From Alphaproteobacteria bacterium (GTDB lineage: Bacteria; Pseudomonadota; Alphaproteobacteria; Rhodobacterales; Rhodobacteraceae), in assembly GCA_030432315.1 (NCBI GenBank), contig JAUIHM010000014.1, forward strand, positions 1 through 47,791: a stretch of 47,791 nt of DNA, given 5' to 3'. Each line of letters opens with the position of its first letter. Position 1 is the stretch's first letter. Below are positions 1-9,912 of the stretch, piece by piece. The translations under genes were made by a program, and so were the position numbers. The notes beneath the pieces are model-generated. The model made no database searches. It was not told the origin of the DNA and was given only the letters and a program-made list of their open reading frames with translations.

Positions 1-291
<291 letters not shown>

Positions 292-294
292 TCG

Positions 295-1503
295 ATGGGG
301 CTTCGGGCGTTCTTCGACAGAATTGAACCCAATTTCGTAAAGGGCGGCAGGTACGAGCGGTACTTCCCGGTCTACGAAATGTTCGAATCCATGGTCTATA
401 CACCAAAGACCGTCACCCGCGTTGCGCCGCATGCCCGCAGCTATGTGGACATGAAGCGGATCATGACCTACGTCGTGATCGCGACCATTCCCTGCGTGCT
501 GATGGCGCTCTACAACACCGGACTGCAGACCAACCTCGCCATCGCCAGCCTCGGCGAGGACAGCATCACCGGCTGGCGCGCGGGGCTGCTTTCGACCTTC
601 GGCATCGGCTTCAATCCCTCGAATCCGCTGGCCAACATGCTGCACGGCCTGCTGTATTTCCTGCCCATATACATCGTCACCCTGGCGGTGGGCGGTGCCT
701 GGGAGGTGCTGTTCGCCACGGTCCGCGGCCATGAGGTGAACGAGGGCTTTCTCGTCACCTCGATGCTCTACGTGCTGATCCTGCCCGCGTCGACGCCGCT
801 GTGGCAGGTGGCGCTCGGCATTTCCTTCGGTGTCGTCCTCGGCAAGGAAGTGTTCGGCGGCACCGGCAAGAATTTCCTCAATCCGGCGCTGGTCGGCCGC
901 GCGTTCCTGTATTTCGCCTATCCGGCGAGCATGTCCGGCGACACGGTCTGGACCCCGGTTGACGGATTTTCCGGCGCGACCACGCTGGCGATCTCCGCTG
1001 CCGAAGGCTACGGCCAGCTTGCCGCCCATTCGATCACCTGGTGGGATTCATTCCTCGGCACCATCCAGGGTTCGCTCGGCGAAACCTCCACCCTCGCGGC
1101 AATGATCGGCCTTGCGTTCCTGCTGGTGACCCGGATCGCCAACTGGCGTCTGGTGGTCGGCTGTCTCGGCGGAATGATCGGCTTTTCGCTGCTGCTCAAC
1201 ATCATCGGCAGCGACACCAATCCGATGTTCGCCATGCCCTGGTACTGGCACCTCGTCGTTGGCGGTTATGCCTTCGGTCTCGCCTTCATGGTCACCGAAC
1301 CGGTCTCCGCCTCGCACACCAATCTCGGCCGCTACATCTACGGCGCGCTGATCGGCTTTATGGTGGTGATGATCCGGGTGGTGAATCCGGCGTTTCCGGA
1401 AGGCATGATGCTTGCCATCCTGTTCGCAAACATCTTCGCACCACTGATCGATTTCTTCGTGGTCCGGGCCAACATCAAACGGAGGGCGAAGCGCAATGCC
1501 TGA
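295..1503 (+). CDS. nqrB: Na+-translocating NADH:quinone reductase subunit B
   Basis: This 402-residue polytopic inner-membrane subunit is close to the usual NqrB length. It carries a covalent-FMN attachment motif S226-G-A-T229, the acceptor being the threonine, as in the family. Repeated hydrophobic segments fill residues about 55-395. Known family role: central membrane subunit of Na+-NQR, holding FMN and riboflavin and shaping the Na+ pathway and quinone site. The ATG is 3 bp after nqrA and the end overlaps nqrC by 8 bp, so the genes are translated together. Flavinylation needs ApbE, which is not encoded in this window. Confidence 0.98.
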   Translation: MGLRAFFDRIEPNFVKGGRYERYFPVYEMFESMVYTPKTVTRVAPHARSYVDMKRIMTYVVIATIPCVLMALYNTGLQTNLAIASLGEDSITGWRAGLLSTFGIGFNPSNPLANMLHGLLYFLPIYIVTLAVGGAWEVLFATVRGHEVNEGFLVTSMLYVLILPASTPLWQVALGISFGVVLGKEVFGGTGKNFLNPALVGRAFLYFAYPASMSGDTVWTPVDGFSGATTLAISAAEGYGQLAAHSITWWDSFLGTIQGSLGETSTLAAMIGLAFLLVTRIANWRLVVGCLGGMIGFSLLLNIIGSDTNPMFAMPWYWHLVVGGYAFGLAFMVTEPVSASHTNLGRYIYGALIGFMVVMIRVVNPAFPEGMMLAILFANIFAPLIDFFVVRANIKRRAKRNA

Positions 1504-2305
1504 GCAGGGATCCGGAACGGGGTGGTGGGCCAGGTTCAGGGCCCTGCCGGTCGACAGCACGCCGAAAACGCTGGCGGTCGCCGTGGCGCTCTGCCTGTTC
1601 TGTTCGATGGTGGTGTCGCTGGCGGCGGTTTCGCTGCGTCCCACCCAGGAAGCCAACAAACTCCGCGACAAGCGGGTGAACATTCTGCAGGTCTCGGGGC
1701 TCTACAACCCGGACATCGACGTGAACAAGGCGTTCGAGGCGTTCGAACCCCGGGTGGTCGATCTCGCCACCGGCACCTTCACCGACGCAGTCGATGTCGC
1801 GACCTACGACCAGCGCGCCGCGGCGTCCGATCCGGAAATGAGTGACGCGCTTGACGACGATCCCGCCGGCATCGGCCGCCGCGCCAAATACGCGACGGTC
1901 TATCTGCTGAACGACGAGGCGGGCAATCTCGACAAGATCATCCTGCCGATCCACGGTTACGGCCTCTGGTCGACCCTCTACGGCTTCGTTGCCCTCGAAG
2001 AGAACGGCAACGACGTCTACGGCCTGCAGTTCTACGAACACGCCGAAACGCCAGGACTCGGCGCCGAAGTCGACAATCCGGTCTGGAAGGCGCAGTGGCA
2101 CGGCAAGGAACTCCGCAACGACGCCGGCGATCTGAAGATTACCGTTTCCAAGGCATCGCCGCCCGCCGATCAGCAGGTCTACCATGTCGACGCGCTGGCC
2201 GGAGCGACGCTGACCTCGCGCGGGGTCGACAACCTGGTGCGCTACTGGATGGGCGATCAGGGATTTGGCCCGTTTCTTGAGAACCTGAAGCAGGGGAACG
2301 TCTGA
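1496..2305 (+). CDS. nqrC: Na+-translocating NADH:quinone reductase subunit C
   Basis: This is a 269-residue protein with one N-terminal membrane helix (about residues 20-45) and a large periplasmic FMN-binding domain. The covalent flavin site is AGATLTS, with T238 as the expected FMN-phosphoester acceptor. NqrC passes electrons between the cytoplasmic and membrane cofactors of Na+-NQR. The start overlaps nqrB by 8 bp and the stop overlaps the nqrD start in a TGATG arrangement. An insertion of acidic residues around 110-125 ([12 protein letters not shown]) lies where such proteins vary in length. Confidence 0.97.
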   Translation: MPEQGSGTGWWARFRALPVDSTPKTLAVAVALCLFCSMVVSLAAVSLRPTQEANKLRDKRVNILQVSGLYNPDIDVNKAFEAFEPRVVDLATGTFTDAVDVATYDQRAAASDPEMSDALDDDPAGIGRRAKYATVYLLNDEAGNLDKIILPIHGYGLWSTLYGFVALEENGNDVYGLQFYEHAETPGLGAEVDNPVWKAQWHGKELRNDAGDLKITVSKASPPADQQVYHVDALAGATLTSRGVDNLVRYWMGDQGFGPFLENLKQGNV

Positions 2306-2958
2306 TGGCTCAAACCTATCGCAAACTGCTGGTTGACCCGATGGTCGACAACAATCCCATCACGCTCCAGGTGCTCGGCATCTGTTCCGCGCTGGCGGTC
2401 ACCTCCTCGCTCGCGGTTGCGATGGTGATGGCGCTGGCCGTGACCTCGGTGACCGCGTTCTCAAGTTTCTTCATCTCGCTGCTGCGCAACCAGATCCCGT
2501 CGTCGATCCGCATCATCGTGCAGATGGTGATCATCGCCTCGCTGGTGATCCTTGTCGATCAGCTGCTGAAGGCTTACGCCTTCGAGATATCCAAGACGCT
2601 GTCGGTGTTTGTCGGCCTGATCATCACCAACTGCATCGTCATGGGCCGCGCCGAGGCCTTCGCGATGAAAAATCCGCCGCTCGCCTCGTTCCTCGACGGG
2701 ATCGGCAACGGGCTCGGCTACGGGGTGATCCTGATGCTGGTCGGGGTGATCCGCGAACTGTTCGGCTCGGGTTCGCTGTTCGGCATCCCGATCCTGCAGA
2801 CCGTGAACAACGGCGGCTGGTACGTTCCCAACGGCATGCTGCTGCTGCCACCCTCGGCCTTCTTCATCATCGGCCTGATCATATGGGCGTTCCGCACCTG
2901 GAAGCCGGAACAGGTCGAGGAACGCGAATACACAATTCAGGTCGCGGAGGCCCACTGA
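2305..2958 (+). CDS. nqrD: Na+-translocating NADH:quinone reductase subunit D
   Basis: A 217-residue, almost wholly hydrophobic protein with about six membrane helices. The sequence [12 protein letters not shown] is the conserved central motif of the NqrD/RnfE family, which includes a membrane-embedded cysteine. In the known complex NqrD and NqrE form a pseudo-symmetric pair holding an iron-sulfur centre between them. Here the matching motif in NqrE is [10 protein letters not shown]. The start shares a base with the nqrC stop (TGATG) and the end does the same with nqrE. Confidence 0.97.
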   Translation: MAQTYRKLLVDPMVDNNPITLQVLGICSALAVTSSLAVAMVMALAVTSVTAFSSFFISLLRNQIPSSIRIIVQMVIIASLVILVDQLLKAYAFEISKTLSVFVGLIITNCIVMGRAEAFAMKNPPLASFLDGIGNGLGYGVILMLVGVIRELFGSGSLFGIPILQTVNNGGWYVPNGMLLLPPSAFFIIGLIIWAFRTWKPEQVEEREYTIQVAEAH

Positions 2959-3566
2959 TGGAAGGTCTGATTTCCCTCGCGGTCAAGGCGATCTTCGTCG
3001 AGAACCTCGCGCTCTCGTTCTTCCTCGGCATGTGCACCTTCATCGCCGTGTCAAAGAAGATCGAGACCGCGCTCGGCCTCGGAATATCCGTGACCGTGGT
3101 CCAGGCCATCACCGTGCCGGCGAACAACCTGATCCTGAACTTCCTGCTCAAACCCGGCGCACTGGCCTGGGCGGGGTTTCCGGACGTCGACCTGACGTTT
3201 CTCGGCCTGATCTCCTACATCGGCGTGATCGCGGCGATCGTGCAGATTCTGGAAATGATCCTCGATAAGTATTTTACGCCGCTCTACAACGCGCTCGGCA
3301 TCTTCCTGCCGCTGATTACCGTCAATTGCGCCATCCTCGGCGGCTCGCTGTTCATGGTGGAGCGGGATTACAGTTTCGCCGAAGCCACCACCTACGGCCT
3401 TTCCTCCGGCATTGGCTGGGCGCTGGCGATCACCGCCATGGCCGGGGTGCGCGAAAAGCTGAAGTACAGTGACATTCCCGTCGGGCTTCAGGGGCTGGGC
3501 ATCACCTTCATCACCGCGGGGCTGATGGCCATGGGTTTCATGTCCTTCTCCGGCGTCAAACTCTGA
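2958..3566 (+). CDS. nqrE: Na+-translocating NADH:quinone reductase subunit E
   Basis: A 202-residue polytopic protein of standard NqrE length beginning [20 protein letters not shown], the usual N-terminus of the family. The ATG at 2958 shares a base with the nqrD stop; upstream in-frame methionines lie inside nqrD and were not used. It contains the internal cysteine motif [10 protein letters not shown] that pairs with that of NqrD at the shared iron-sulfur site. Twelve bases separate it from nqrF, so it belongs to the same operon. Confidence 0.97.
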   Translation: MEGLISLAVKAIFVENLALSFFLGMCTFIAVSKKIETALGLGISVTVVQAITVPANNLILNFLLKPGALAWAGFPDVDLTFLGLISYIGVIAAIVQILEMILDKYFTPLYNALGIFLPLITVNCAILGGSLFMVERDYSFAEATTYGLSSGIGWALAITAMAGVREKLKYSDIPVGLQGLGITFITAGLMAMGFMSFSGVKL

Positions 3567-3578
3567 GGGCTGCAGGTC

Positions 3579-4799
3579 ATGGACACCTTCGTACTCGGCA
3601 TTTTCCTTTTCACGGTGATCGTGCTGTCGCTGGTGACCGTCATCCTGTTCGCCAAGAGCAAACTGGTGGCGACCGGCGACGTCAACATCACCATCAACGG
3701 CGAAAAGACCATCTCCGTTCCTGCCGGCGGCAAACTGCTGCAAACCCTCGCCGAGCAGAAACTGTTCGTCCCCTCCGCCTGCGGCGGCGGCGGAACATGC
3801 GCCCAGTGCCGGGTCAAGATCCATTCCGGCGGCGGCTCGATCCTCGCCACCGAGGAAGCGCACATCACCAAGCGCGAGGCCGCCGAGGGCGACCGCCTGT
3901 CCTGTCAGGTCGCGGTCAAGCAGGACATGGACATCGAGGTCCCCGAAGAGGTGTTCGGCGTCAAGAAATGGCGCTGCAAGGTGCGCTCCAACGACAACGT
4001 CGCCACCTTCATCAAGGAACTGGTGCTGGAACTGCCGGAGGGCGAAGACGTCAACTTCCGCGCCGGCGGCTACATTCAGATCGAATGTCCGCCCTATGAC
4101 ATCTCCTACCGGGATTTCGATGTCGCAGAGGAATATCATCCCGACTGGGACCGCTTCAAGATCTGGGACTTCTCCTCAAAGGTCGATGAACCGGTCGAAC
4201 GCGCCTATTCGATGGCGAACTACCCGGACGAGAAGGGCATCGTCATGCTCAATGTCCGCATCGCATCGCCGCCGCCTGGCTCTTCCGGCATTCCCGCCGG
4301 CAAGATGTCCTCCTACATCTTCAACCTCAAGCCAGGCGACGAAGTGACGATCTCCGGCCCGTTCGGCGAGTTCTTCGCGCGCAAATCCGACCGGGAAATG
4401 GTGTTTGTCGGTGGCGGCGCCGGCATGGCGCCGATGCGCAGCCACATTTTCGACCAGCTCAGACGGATCCACACCGACCGCAAGATCAGCTTCTGGTACG
4501 GCGCACGCTCGAAGCGGGAAATGTTCTATGTCGAGGATTTCGACATGCTGGCAGCCGAGAACCCGAACTTCGAATGGCACGTCGCCCTGTCCGACGCCCT
4601 GCCGGAGGACGAGTGGACCGGCTACAAAGGCTTCATCCATAACGTGCTGTTCGAGGAATACCTCAAGAACCATCCTGCGCCCGAAGACTGCGAATATTAC
4701 ATGTGCGGCCCGCCGATCATGAACCAGTCGGTGATCAACATGCTGCTCGATCTGGGCGTCGACCGCGAGGACATCATGCTGGACGATTTCGGAGGCTGA
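3579..4799 (+). CDS. nqrF: Na+-translocating NADH:quinone reductase subunit F
   Basis: This 406-residue electron-input subunit oxidises NADH through FAD and a [2Fe-2S] cluster. An N-terminal membrane anchor (about 5-27) is followed by a ferredoxin domain with cluster cysteines C68, C74, C77 and C109. An FAD/NADH reductase domain follows, with RAYSMANYP (flavin), [14 protein letters not shown] (nucleotide) and the C-terminal YMCGPPIMN and DDFGG motifs. All cofactor motifs look intact. It is the last nqr gene here; the next gene is an unrelated lipoprotein rather than apbE. Confidence 0.98.
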   Translation: MDTFVLGIFLFTVIVLSLVTVILFAKSKLVATGDVNITINGEKTISVPAGGKLLQTLAEQKLFVPSACGGGGTCAQCRVKIHSGGGSILATEEAHITKREAAEGDRLSCQVAVKQDMDIEVPEEVFGVKKWRCKVRSNDNVATFIKELVLELPEGEDVNFRAGGYIQIECPPYDISYRDFDVAEEYHPDWDRFKIWDFSSKVDEPVERAYSMANYPDEKGIVMLNVRIASPPPGSSGIPAGKMSSYIFNLKPGDEVTISGPFGEFFARKSDREMVFVGGGAGMAPMRSHIFDQLRRIHTDRKISFWYGARSKREMFYVEDFDMLAAENPNFEWHVALSDALPEDEWTGYKGFIHNVLFEEYLKNHPAPEDCEYYMCGPPIMNQSVINMLLDLGVDREDIMLDDFGG

Positions 4800-4888
4800 T
4801 TTGCGCGGGTCCGTGCTCGGCCACCCTGTTTTCCGGCCGGCGTCATGGCTATATGCTCGGGAGCAGTGAACAGCAGCACGGGACACGC

Positions 4889-5320
4889 ATGGCTTGCGGG
4901 ATATTCCGCCGTACCACACATGCCGCGGCCTGCGCCCTCGTACTGACGTCCTGCGGGCTGCCGGACCTGCAGAACGATGATCCGCCGACGGCGGCCGGGG
5001 ATGTGCAAATCACTTTCGAGGACGTTGCCATCCCGGGCGTGTTCGATGTGGAGGGAACCGCCGTGCGCTCCGACGACGGATCCCGGGCCGGTGGCCTCTG
5101 GGGCGTTGTCGGCGGGCTCAGACGCCCGGAACGGGCCCTGGTGGTAAATGAGGCCAACGGAAAGCGGGTCACCGTCGCCCTGTTCGAGGCCACACGGAGC
5201 ATGCAGGGCCACGCGATTCTCCTGTCGGCACTGGCCGCAGATGAACTGGGCGTTAACGATCTGCCGATACCTGTTCGCATTACTGCCGTCCGAAGTGAAC
5301 CAAAACTGGTTTCTCCGTGA
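4889..5320 (+). CDS. small lipoprotein with a degenerate RlpA-like (double-psi barrel) domain
   Basis: A 143-residue protein with a short signal peptide ending in a lipobox (VLTSC, Cys about 22), so a lipoprotein is likely. Residues about 65-130 resemble the second half of the RlpA double-psi beta-barrel: ALVVNEANGKRVTVALFE followed by ILLSALAADELGV. In RlpA the corresponding strand carries the catalytic Asp (NDRGPF-like); here it reads LFEATRS, so glycan-cleaving activity is doubtful. The position directly before dacA is where alphaproteobacteria often keep an rlpA gene, which supports the assignment. The ATG at 4889 was chosen because it gives the signal peptide; the RBS is weak. Function inferred. 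Confidence 0.6.
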   Translation: MACGIFRRTTHAAACALVLTSCGLPDLQNDDPPTAAGDVQITFEDVAIPGVFDVEGTAVRSDDGSRAGGLWGVVGGLRRPERALVVNEANGKRVTVALFEATRSMQGHAILLSALAADELGVNDLPIPVRITAVRSEPKLVSP

Positions 5321-5405
5321 CAATGTGTTTTGACACCCCTGTTGGCATGACCTATCCCTCGCATGGGTCGGGAGACGCGGGGGATCCTTGAAGCCGGAGA
5401 TTTTG

Positions 5406-6557
5406 ATGTTCAGGAATGCCGCCGTCCTCGTCACCACCGCCCTGCTGCTGGCGCTGCCTTGCACGGTCTCCGCGTTCGAGACCAAGGCCCGATCCGCGAT
5501 CATTGTCGATCATGCAACTGGCATGGTGCTGCTCAGCAAGAACGCGAGCCAGCCCCTGCCGACGGCCTCCATGTCGAAGCTGATGACGCTCTACATGCTG
5601 TTCGAAGCCATTCGCGACGGCAAGGTCACCCCGGAAACCGAATTCCAGGTCAGCGCCAAGGCGCAGGCGATGGGCGGCTCGCGCATGTTCGTCGAAGCCG
5701 GAACCACCGTCCCGGTCGATGCGCTGATCCACGGCATCATCGTCCAGTCCGGCAATGACGCCTGCGTCGTCGTCGCCGAAAATCTCGCCGGCACCGAAGC
5801 CGAATTCGCCCGGCAGATGACCGCCCGCGCGAAGGAACTCGGCCTGGAGAATTCGACCCTGAAAAACGCCTCCGGCTGGCCCGAGGAAGGCCACGAGATG
5901 AGCAGCGAGGATCTGCTGAAACTCGCCCGGATGATCATCACCGAGTTTCCTGAGTTCTATGCATATTTCGCCGGCACCGAATACACCTGGAACGGGATTA
6001 CCCAGCAGAACCGCAATCCTCTGCTGCAGCTTGGCCTTGGCGCCGACGGTCTGAAGACCGGACACACTGCCGAGGCGGGATACGGGCTGGTCGGATCGGC
6101 GGTCCAGGACGGCCAGCGCGTGGTCTTCGTACTGAGCGGCCTCGACAGCACCCGTGAGCGGGCCGACGAAAGCAAGGCTCTGGTCCAGTGGGCCTTCGGC
6201 GCGTTTGACACGGTCCGCTTCCTGAAAGCGGGCGATGTCGCCGGTACCGCCGATGTCTGGCTCGGTGAAACACCGACGGTGTCGCTGGTGGCGCCCGACA
6301 ACATTCAGATGCTGGTGCGCGGTGACCTCCGCAATGACCTCACGGCCCGCGTCGAATTCATGGGGCCGATCGAGGCGCCGATCGCCAAGGGTCAGGTGCT
6401 CGGGGCGCTGATCGTCAATGTTCCAGGCGAAGAGGAAGTCAGCTTCGATCTGGTCTCCGGCGAGGACATCGCCCGCGGTGGTCTGATGGTGCGCCTCGAA
6501 GCGGCTGCGGCCCTGACACGGCAACGGGTGGTCAATCTGCTGCCGGGACGCGACTGA
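5406..6557 (+). CDS. dacA: D-alanyl-D-alanine carboxypeptidase (penicillin-binding protein 5/6 type)
   Basis: A periplasmic serine DD-carboxypeptidase that removes the terminal D-Ala from peptidoglycan stem peptides. All three active-site motifs are present: S55-M-S-K58, S115-G-N117 and K217-T-G219. A cleavable signal peptide (MFRNAAVLVTTALLLALP, cut near VSA-FE) is followed by the transpeptidase-like domain and a C-terminal beta-rich domain (about 275-365). The ATG at 5406 follows GGAG at a good distance; a TTG six codons upstream (5388) is an alternative. The stop lies 3 bp before tmk. The C-terminal end (TRQRVVNLLPGRD) is short for an amphipathic membrane anchor. Confidence 0.95.
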   Translation: MFRNAAVLVTTALLLALPCTVSAFETKARSAIIVDHATGMVLLSKNASQPLPTASMSKLMTLYMLFEAIRDGKVTPETEFQVSAKAQAMGGSRMFVEAGTTVPVDALIHGIIVQSGNDACVVVAENLAGTEAEFARQMTARAKELGLENSTLKNASGWPEEGHEMSSEDLLKLARMIITEFPEFYAYFAGTEYTWNGITQQNRNPLLQLGLGADGLKTGHTAEAGYGLVGSAVQDGQRVVFVLSGLDSTRERADESKALVQWAFGAFDTVRFLKAGDVAGTADVWLGETPTVSLVAPDNIQMLVRGDLRNDLTARVEFMGPIEAPIAKGQVLGALIVNVPGEEEVSFDLVSGEDIARGGLMVRLEAAAALTRQRVVNLLPGRD

Positions 6558-6560
6558 CGA

Positions 6561-7184
6561 ATGGGGTCACGCGGGCGTTTCATCTCCTTTGAGGGAATTG
6601 ACGGTTGCGGCAAGTCGACCCAGCTGTCGCTGCTCGCGGACCGTCTGCGCCCGTCCGGGACACAGGTTGTCGAAACACGCGAACCCGGCGGTTCGCCAGG
6701 CGCCGAGGCCATCCGCCGGCTGCTGGTTGAGGGCGAAACCGGCCGCTGGTCGCCGGAAACCGAACTGCTGCTGTTCACCGCCGCCCGCCGCGACCATGTC
6801 GAACGCCTGATCCGGCCCGGGCTGGACGGCGGATCGACCGTTCTCAGCGACCGTTTCGCGGATTCGACACGCATCTACCAGGGCGCGGTGCGCGCCGCCC
6901 TGCGGCCGATGGTCGACACGCTGCACCGGCTGATGATCGGCATCGAGCCGGATCTCACCATCATTCTCGACGTCGACCCCGAAGATGCCTTCCGCCGCGG
7001 TGCCGAGCGCAATTCGGCCGAGGATCGGTTCGAAAGCTTTGGTCTTGAGTTCCAGAAACGGCTGCGTGAAGGGTTTCTCGGCCTCGCCGGCGAATTTCCC
7101 GACCGGTGCCGCGTGGTCTCCGGGGCAGGGACGCGCGAACAGGTGGCAGAGCGGATCGCCGCCGAAGTCGGGGTGGAAGCATGA
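6561..7184 (+). CDS. tmk: thymidylate kinase
   Basis: A 207-residue cytoplasmic enzyme that phosphorylates dTMP to dTDP with ATP. The P-loop is EGIDGCGKST (K18). The DR motif LSDRFADSTRIYQG and the substrate motif ETREPGGSPGAE are present. The length is standard. It overlaps holB by 4 bp (ATGA), so a supplier of dTTP is translationally coupled to a clamp-loader subunit. This tmk-holB pair is widely conserved in bacteria. Confidence 0.97.
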   Translation: MGSRGRFISFEGIDGCGKSTQLSLLADRLRPSGTQVVETREPGGSPGAEAIRRLLVEGETGRWSPETELLLFTAARRDHVERLIRPGLDGGSTVLSDRFADSTRIYQGAVRAALRPMVDTLHRLMIGIEPDLTIILDVDPEDAFRRGAERNSAEDRFESFGLEFQKRLREGFLGLAGEFPDRCRVVSGAGTREQVAERIAAEVGVEA

Positions 7185-8281
7185 GCGACCTCGACCGCCC
7201 GGAACCCGATCGCAGGGGCACCGCGCCGCATCCGCGCCACACGGTCCACCTCTACGGACAGCACGAAGCCGAAGACCGGTTCCTCGCCGCCTCACAAAGC
7301 GGCCGCATGCACCATGCCTGGATGATCACCGGACCGACGGGAACCGGCAAGGCGACGCTGGCCTGGCGCATTGCCCGGCATGTCCTGTCAGGAACCTTCG
7401 CCTCCGATCTCGAAATCGGTCCCGACGATCCGGTGTTCCGGCAGACCGCGTCCCTCACCGCGCCGGGTCTCTATCTCTGCCGCCGCCCCTGGGACCCAAA
7501 AACCGAAAAGCTCCGGACCCAGGTGACGGTCGAAGAGATCCGCCAGCTCAAATCCTACTTTCAGGTGACCTCCGCCGACGGTGGCTGGCGCGTGGCCATC
7601 GTCGATTCCATCGACGAATTCTCGCCCGCCTCCGCCAACGCGCTGCTGAAACTGCTTGAGGAACCGCCGGAAAAGACCCTGTTCCTGATTGTCTGCCACC
7701 GGCCGGCCACCGTTCTGCCGACGGTCAGGTCGCGCTGCCGGGAACTGGCCTGCCGACCGCTGAACGACCAGGACATTGCCTTGGCACTTGCGCAGGCCGG
7801 CGCGGACATGGGCGGCGCGGACGCGCGTGCGCTCGCGGTGCTCTCCAACGGCTCGGTCGGCGACGCCTGGGACGTTCTCGCCCATGACGGGCGGCGCATC
7901 TACGACGAGGTGCTGGAAATTCTCGACACCGCGCCGAGGCTGAACCGCGAGCGGATTTCCCGCTTCTCCAAATCCTGTTCCGCCAGCGCCACGCCAGAGC
8001 GGTTCCAGCTGGTCTACCGCATGCTTGGCCTCGTATTCTTCCGTCTTGCCCTGGCCGGCGCAGGTGCGACTCCCGATCCGGTCTCGGCCATGGAACAGCG
8101 CGTGATCGACAAATTCGGGTTGACCACCACGCAGTCGCGGATCTGGGCCGAGGCGGCTCCGGAAATTCGGACCCGGGCCGAAATTGCCAGGCGTCTCAAC
8201 CTTGACCCGGAACAGGTCATATTCGATACGTTCGTACAGATCGAAGCCACGGCGAACAGGTCGCTGCAACAGAAGACCTGA
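7181..8281 (+). CDS. holB: DNA polymerase III subunit delta prime
   Basis: A 366-residue AAA+ clamp-loader subunit. The ATP-site sequence GPTGTGKATL (K57) and the SRC-like motif RSRCRELACRPL identify the family. The sensor region NALLKLLEEPPEKTLFLI is typical of delta prime and gamma/tau. The start ATG at 7181 overlaps the tmk stop. The P-loop is preserved here, whereas in the E. coli protein it is degenerate; alphaproteobacterial homologues often keep it. The C-terminal collar domain covers about residues 235-360. Confidence 0.95.
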   Translation: MSDLDRPEPDRRGTAPHPRHTVHLYGQHEAEDRFLAASQSGRMHHAWMITGPTGTGKATLAWRIARHVLSGTFASDLEIGPDDPVFRQTASLTAPGLYLCRRPWDPKTEKLRTQVTVEEIRQLKSYFQVTSADGGWRVAIVDSIDEFSPASANALLKLLEEPPEKTLFLIVCHRPATVLPTVRSRCRELACRPLNDQDIALALAQAGADMGGADARALAVLSNGSVGDAWDVLAHDGRRIYDEVLEILDTAPRLNRERISRFSKSCSASATPERFQLVYRMLGLVFFRLALAGAGATPDPVSAMEQRVIDKFGLTTTQSRIWAEAAPEIRTRAEIARRLNLDPEQVIFDTFVQIEATANRSLQQKT

Positions 8282-8323
8282 ACCACACCGCCATTTCCCG
8301 CTGTTCCAACGGACGCCTCGCCC

Positions 8324-9115
8324 ATGACCCTTCCCGTGATTGTCGACAGTCACTGCCATCTCGATTTTCCCGATTTCGAAGGGGAGGTCGGTGATGTCGT
8401 CGACCGTGCCCGTGAGGCCGGAGTTGCAAAGCTCGTCACGATCTGCACCCGGCTGCGCGAAGTGGACCGGACCCGGGCAATCGCCGAACGGTACGACCAC
8501 GTGTATTTTGCCGCGGGAACCCATCCGATGAATGCCGCGTCGGAACCGCTGGCAACCGTCGAGGAACTCACGGCGCTGGCCGATCACCCGAAACTGGTGG
8601 CCATAGGCGAGACCGGCCTCGACTATCACTACACGTCCGAGACGGCCGACATTCAGAAACAGAGCCTGCTGCTTCACATCGAGGCGGCGCGTCGGACCGG
8701 GCTGCCGCTGATCATCCACGCAAGGGGTGCCGATGCGGATGTCGCTGACATTCTCACGGCAGAGGCAGCAAAAGGACCGTTCGGCTGCGTCATGCACTGC
8801 TTTACCGCCGGCCGCGCGCTGGCGGAAACCGCCCTGTCGCTGGGGTTCTACCTGTCGATTTCCGGCATTGCCACCTTTCGCAACGCCGGCGATCTGCGGG
8901 AAATCTTCGCCCGGGCACCGCTCGACCGCCTGCTGGTTGAGACCGACAGCCCCTATCTTGCGCCGGTGCCCCATCGCGGTTCCCGCAACGAACCGGCCTA
9001 TACCGCCGACACGGCACGGGCGATGGCCGCGCATCTGGGCATGGACTATGCCGACTTCGCCGCTGCGACCACCGCCAATTTCCACCGGCTGTTTCCCCGG
9101 GCCGGCGGTCACTGA
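8324..9115 (+). CDS. tatD: TatD family metal-dependent hydrolase (3'-5' DNase type)
   Basis: A 263-residue TIM-barrel hydrolase. The metal motif is H10-C-H12 in VDSHCHLDF, with further ligands in GETGLDYHY, HARGADAD, MHCFTAGRA and the terminal Asp in ETDSPYLAP. Known TatD proteins are magnesium-dependent exonucleases or general metallohydrolases. It lies 42 bp after holB. In many proteobacteria metG sits between holB and tatD; here it does not. The stop overlaps the next start by one base (TGATG). Confidence 0.93.
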   Translation: MTLPVIVDSHCHLDFPDFEGEVGDVVDRAREAGVAKLVTICTRLREVDRTRAIAERYDHVYFAAGTHPMNAASEPLATVEELTALADHPKLVAIGETGLDYHYTSETADIQKQSLLLHIEAARRTGLPLIIHARGADADVADILTAEAAKGPFGCVMHCFTAGRALAETALSLGFYLSISGIATFRNAGDLREIFARAPLDRLLVETDSPYLAPVPHRGSRNEPAYTADTARAMAAHLGMDYADFAAATTANFHRLFPRAGGH

Positions 9116-9912
9116 TGGCGCGTTTCAGATTCACCATACTCGGATGCGGTTCTTCCGGCGGCGTGCCGCGGATCGGCGGGCTCTGGGGCAACTGCGATCC
9201 CGCCAACCCGAAAAACACCCGCCGCCGCTGCTCGCTGCTGGTCGAGCGGATTGACGGCGACGCGGTGACCCGGGTGCTGATCGATTCCACCCCGGACCTG
9301 CGGCAGCAGCTGCTGGACGCCGGGGTCGGTCATCTCGACGGCGTGGTCTACACCCATGCCCATGCCGACCACATCCACGGCATCGACGACTTGCGTATGG
9401 TGGTCTTCCTGCGCGGCTCCCGGCTGCCGGTCTGGGCCGACCAGGAAACCGCCGCGGCACTGCAGACACGCTTCGGCTATGTTTTTGCCCGGCCGGCAAA
9501 CAGTTCCTACCAGCCAATTCTCGAGCTGAACACCTTCGAGGCGCCGTTCAGCGTCGATGGCCCGGCGGGCCCGATCCCGTTCCGGCCGATCCGGGTCCAC
9601 CATGGCCGGATCGACGCGCTCGCGTTCCGGATCGGCGGGCTGGCTTACCTGCCCGACGTGTCCGCGATCCCCGAGGCGGTCTGGCCCGAATTCGACGGGC
9701 TGGACATCTGGATCCTCGACGCCCTGCGCTACGACCCGCATCCGACCCACACCCATCTTGCGCAGAGCCTCGACTGGATTGCCCGGGCGCGCCCGGGGTC
9801 GGCGATCCTGACCAACATGCACAATGATCTCGACTACGACCGGGTCATGGAGGAAACGCCGGACGGTGTGACACCGGCGCATGATGGGCTGGTGATGGAA
9901 CTGGACATTTGA
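9115..9912 (+). CDS. PhnP-like metallo-beta-lactamase-fold hydrolase
   Basis: A 265-residue metallo-beta-lactamase-fold protein. It has the metal motif T-H81-A-H83-A-D85-H86 and the N-terminal LGCGSSGGVPRIGG that marks the PhnP/phosphodiesterase branch. Later ligands fit RVHHGRIDALAF and TNMHNDLDY. PhnP itself is a cyclic phosphodiesterase of phosphonate degradation, but this copy sits beside tatD rather than a phn cluster. It is more likely the general phosphodiesterase commonly found next to TatD, and its substrate is unknown. The stop overlaps the TTG start of the AEC permease. Confidence 0.88.
   Translation: MARFRFTILGCGSSGGVPRIGGLWGNCDPANPKNTRRRCSLLVERIDGDAVTRVLIDSTPDLRQQLLDAGVGHLDGVVYTHAHADHIHGIDDLRMVVFLRGSRLPVWADQETAAALQTRFGYVFARPANSSYQPILELNTFEAPFSVDGPAGPIPFRPIRVHHGRIDALAFRIGGLAYLPDVSAIPEAVWPEFDGLDIWILDALRYDPHPTHTHLAQSLDWIARARPGSAILTNMHNDLDYDRVMEETPDGVTPAHDGLVMELDI

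Noticed and set aside
7388-9112. 574-codon open frame on the - strand opposite holB and tatD
   Set aside because: It lies fully antisense to two genes with clear motifs. Long antisense frames are common in DNA with high third-position GC, and its translation has no recognisable domain.
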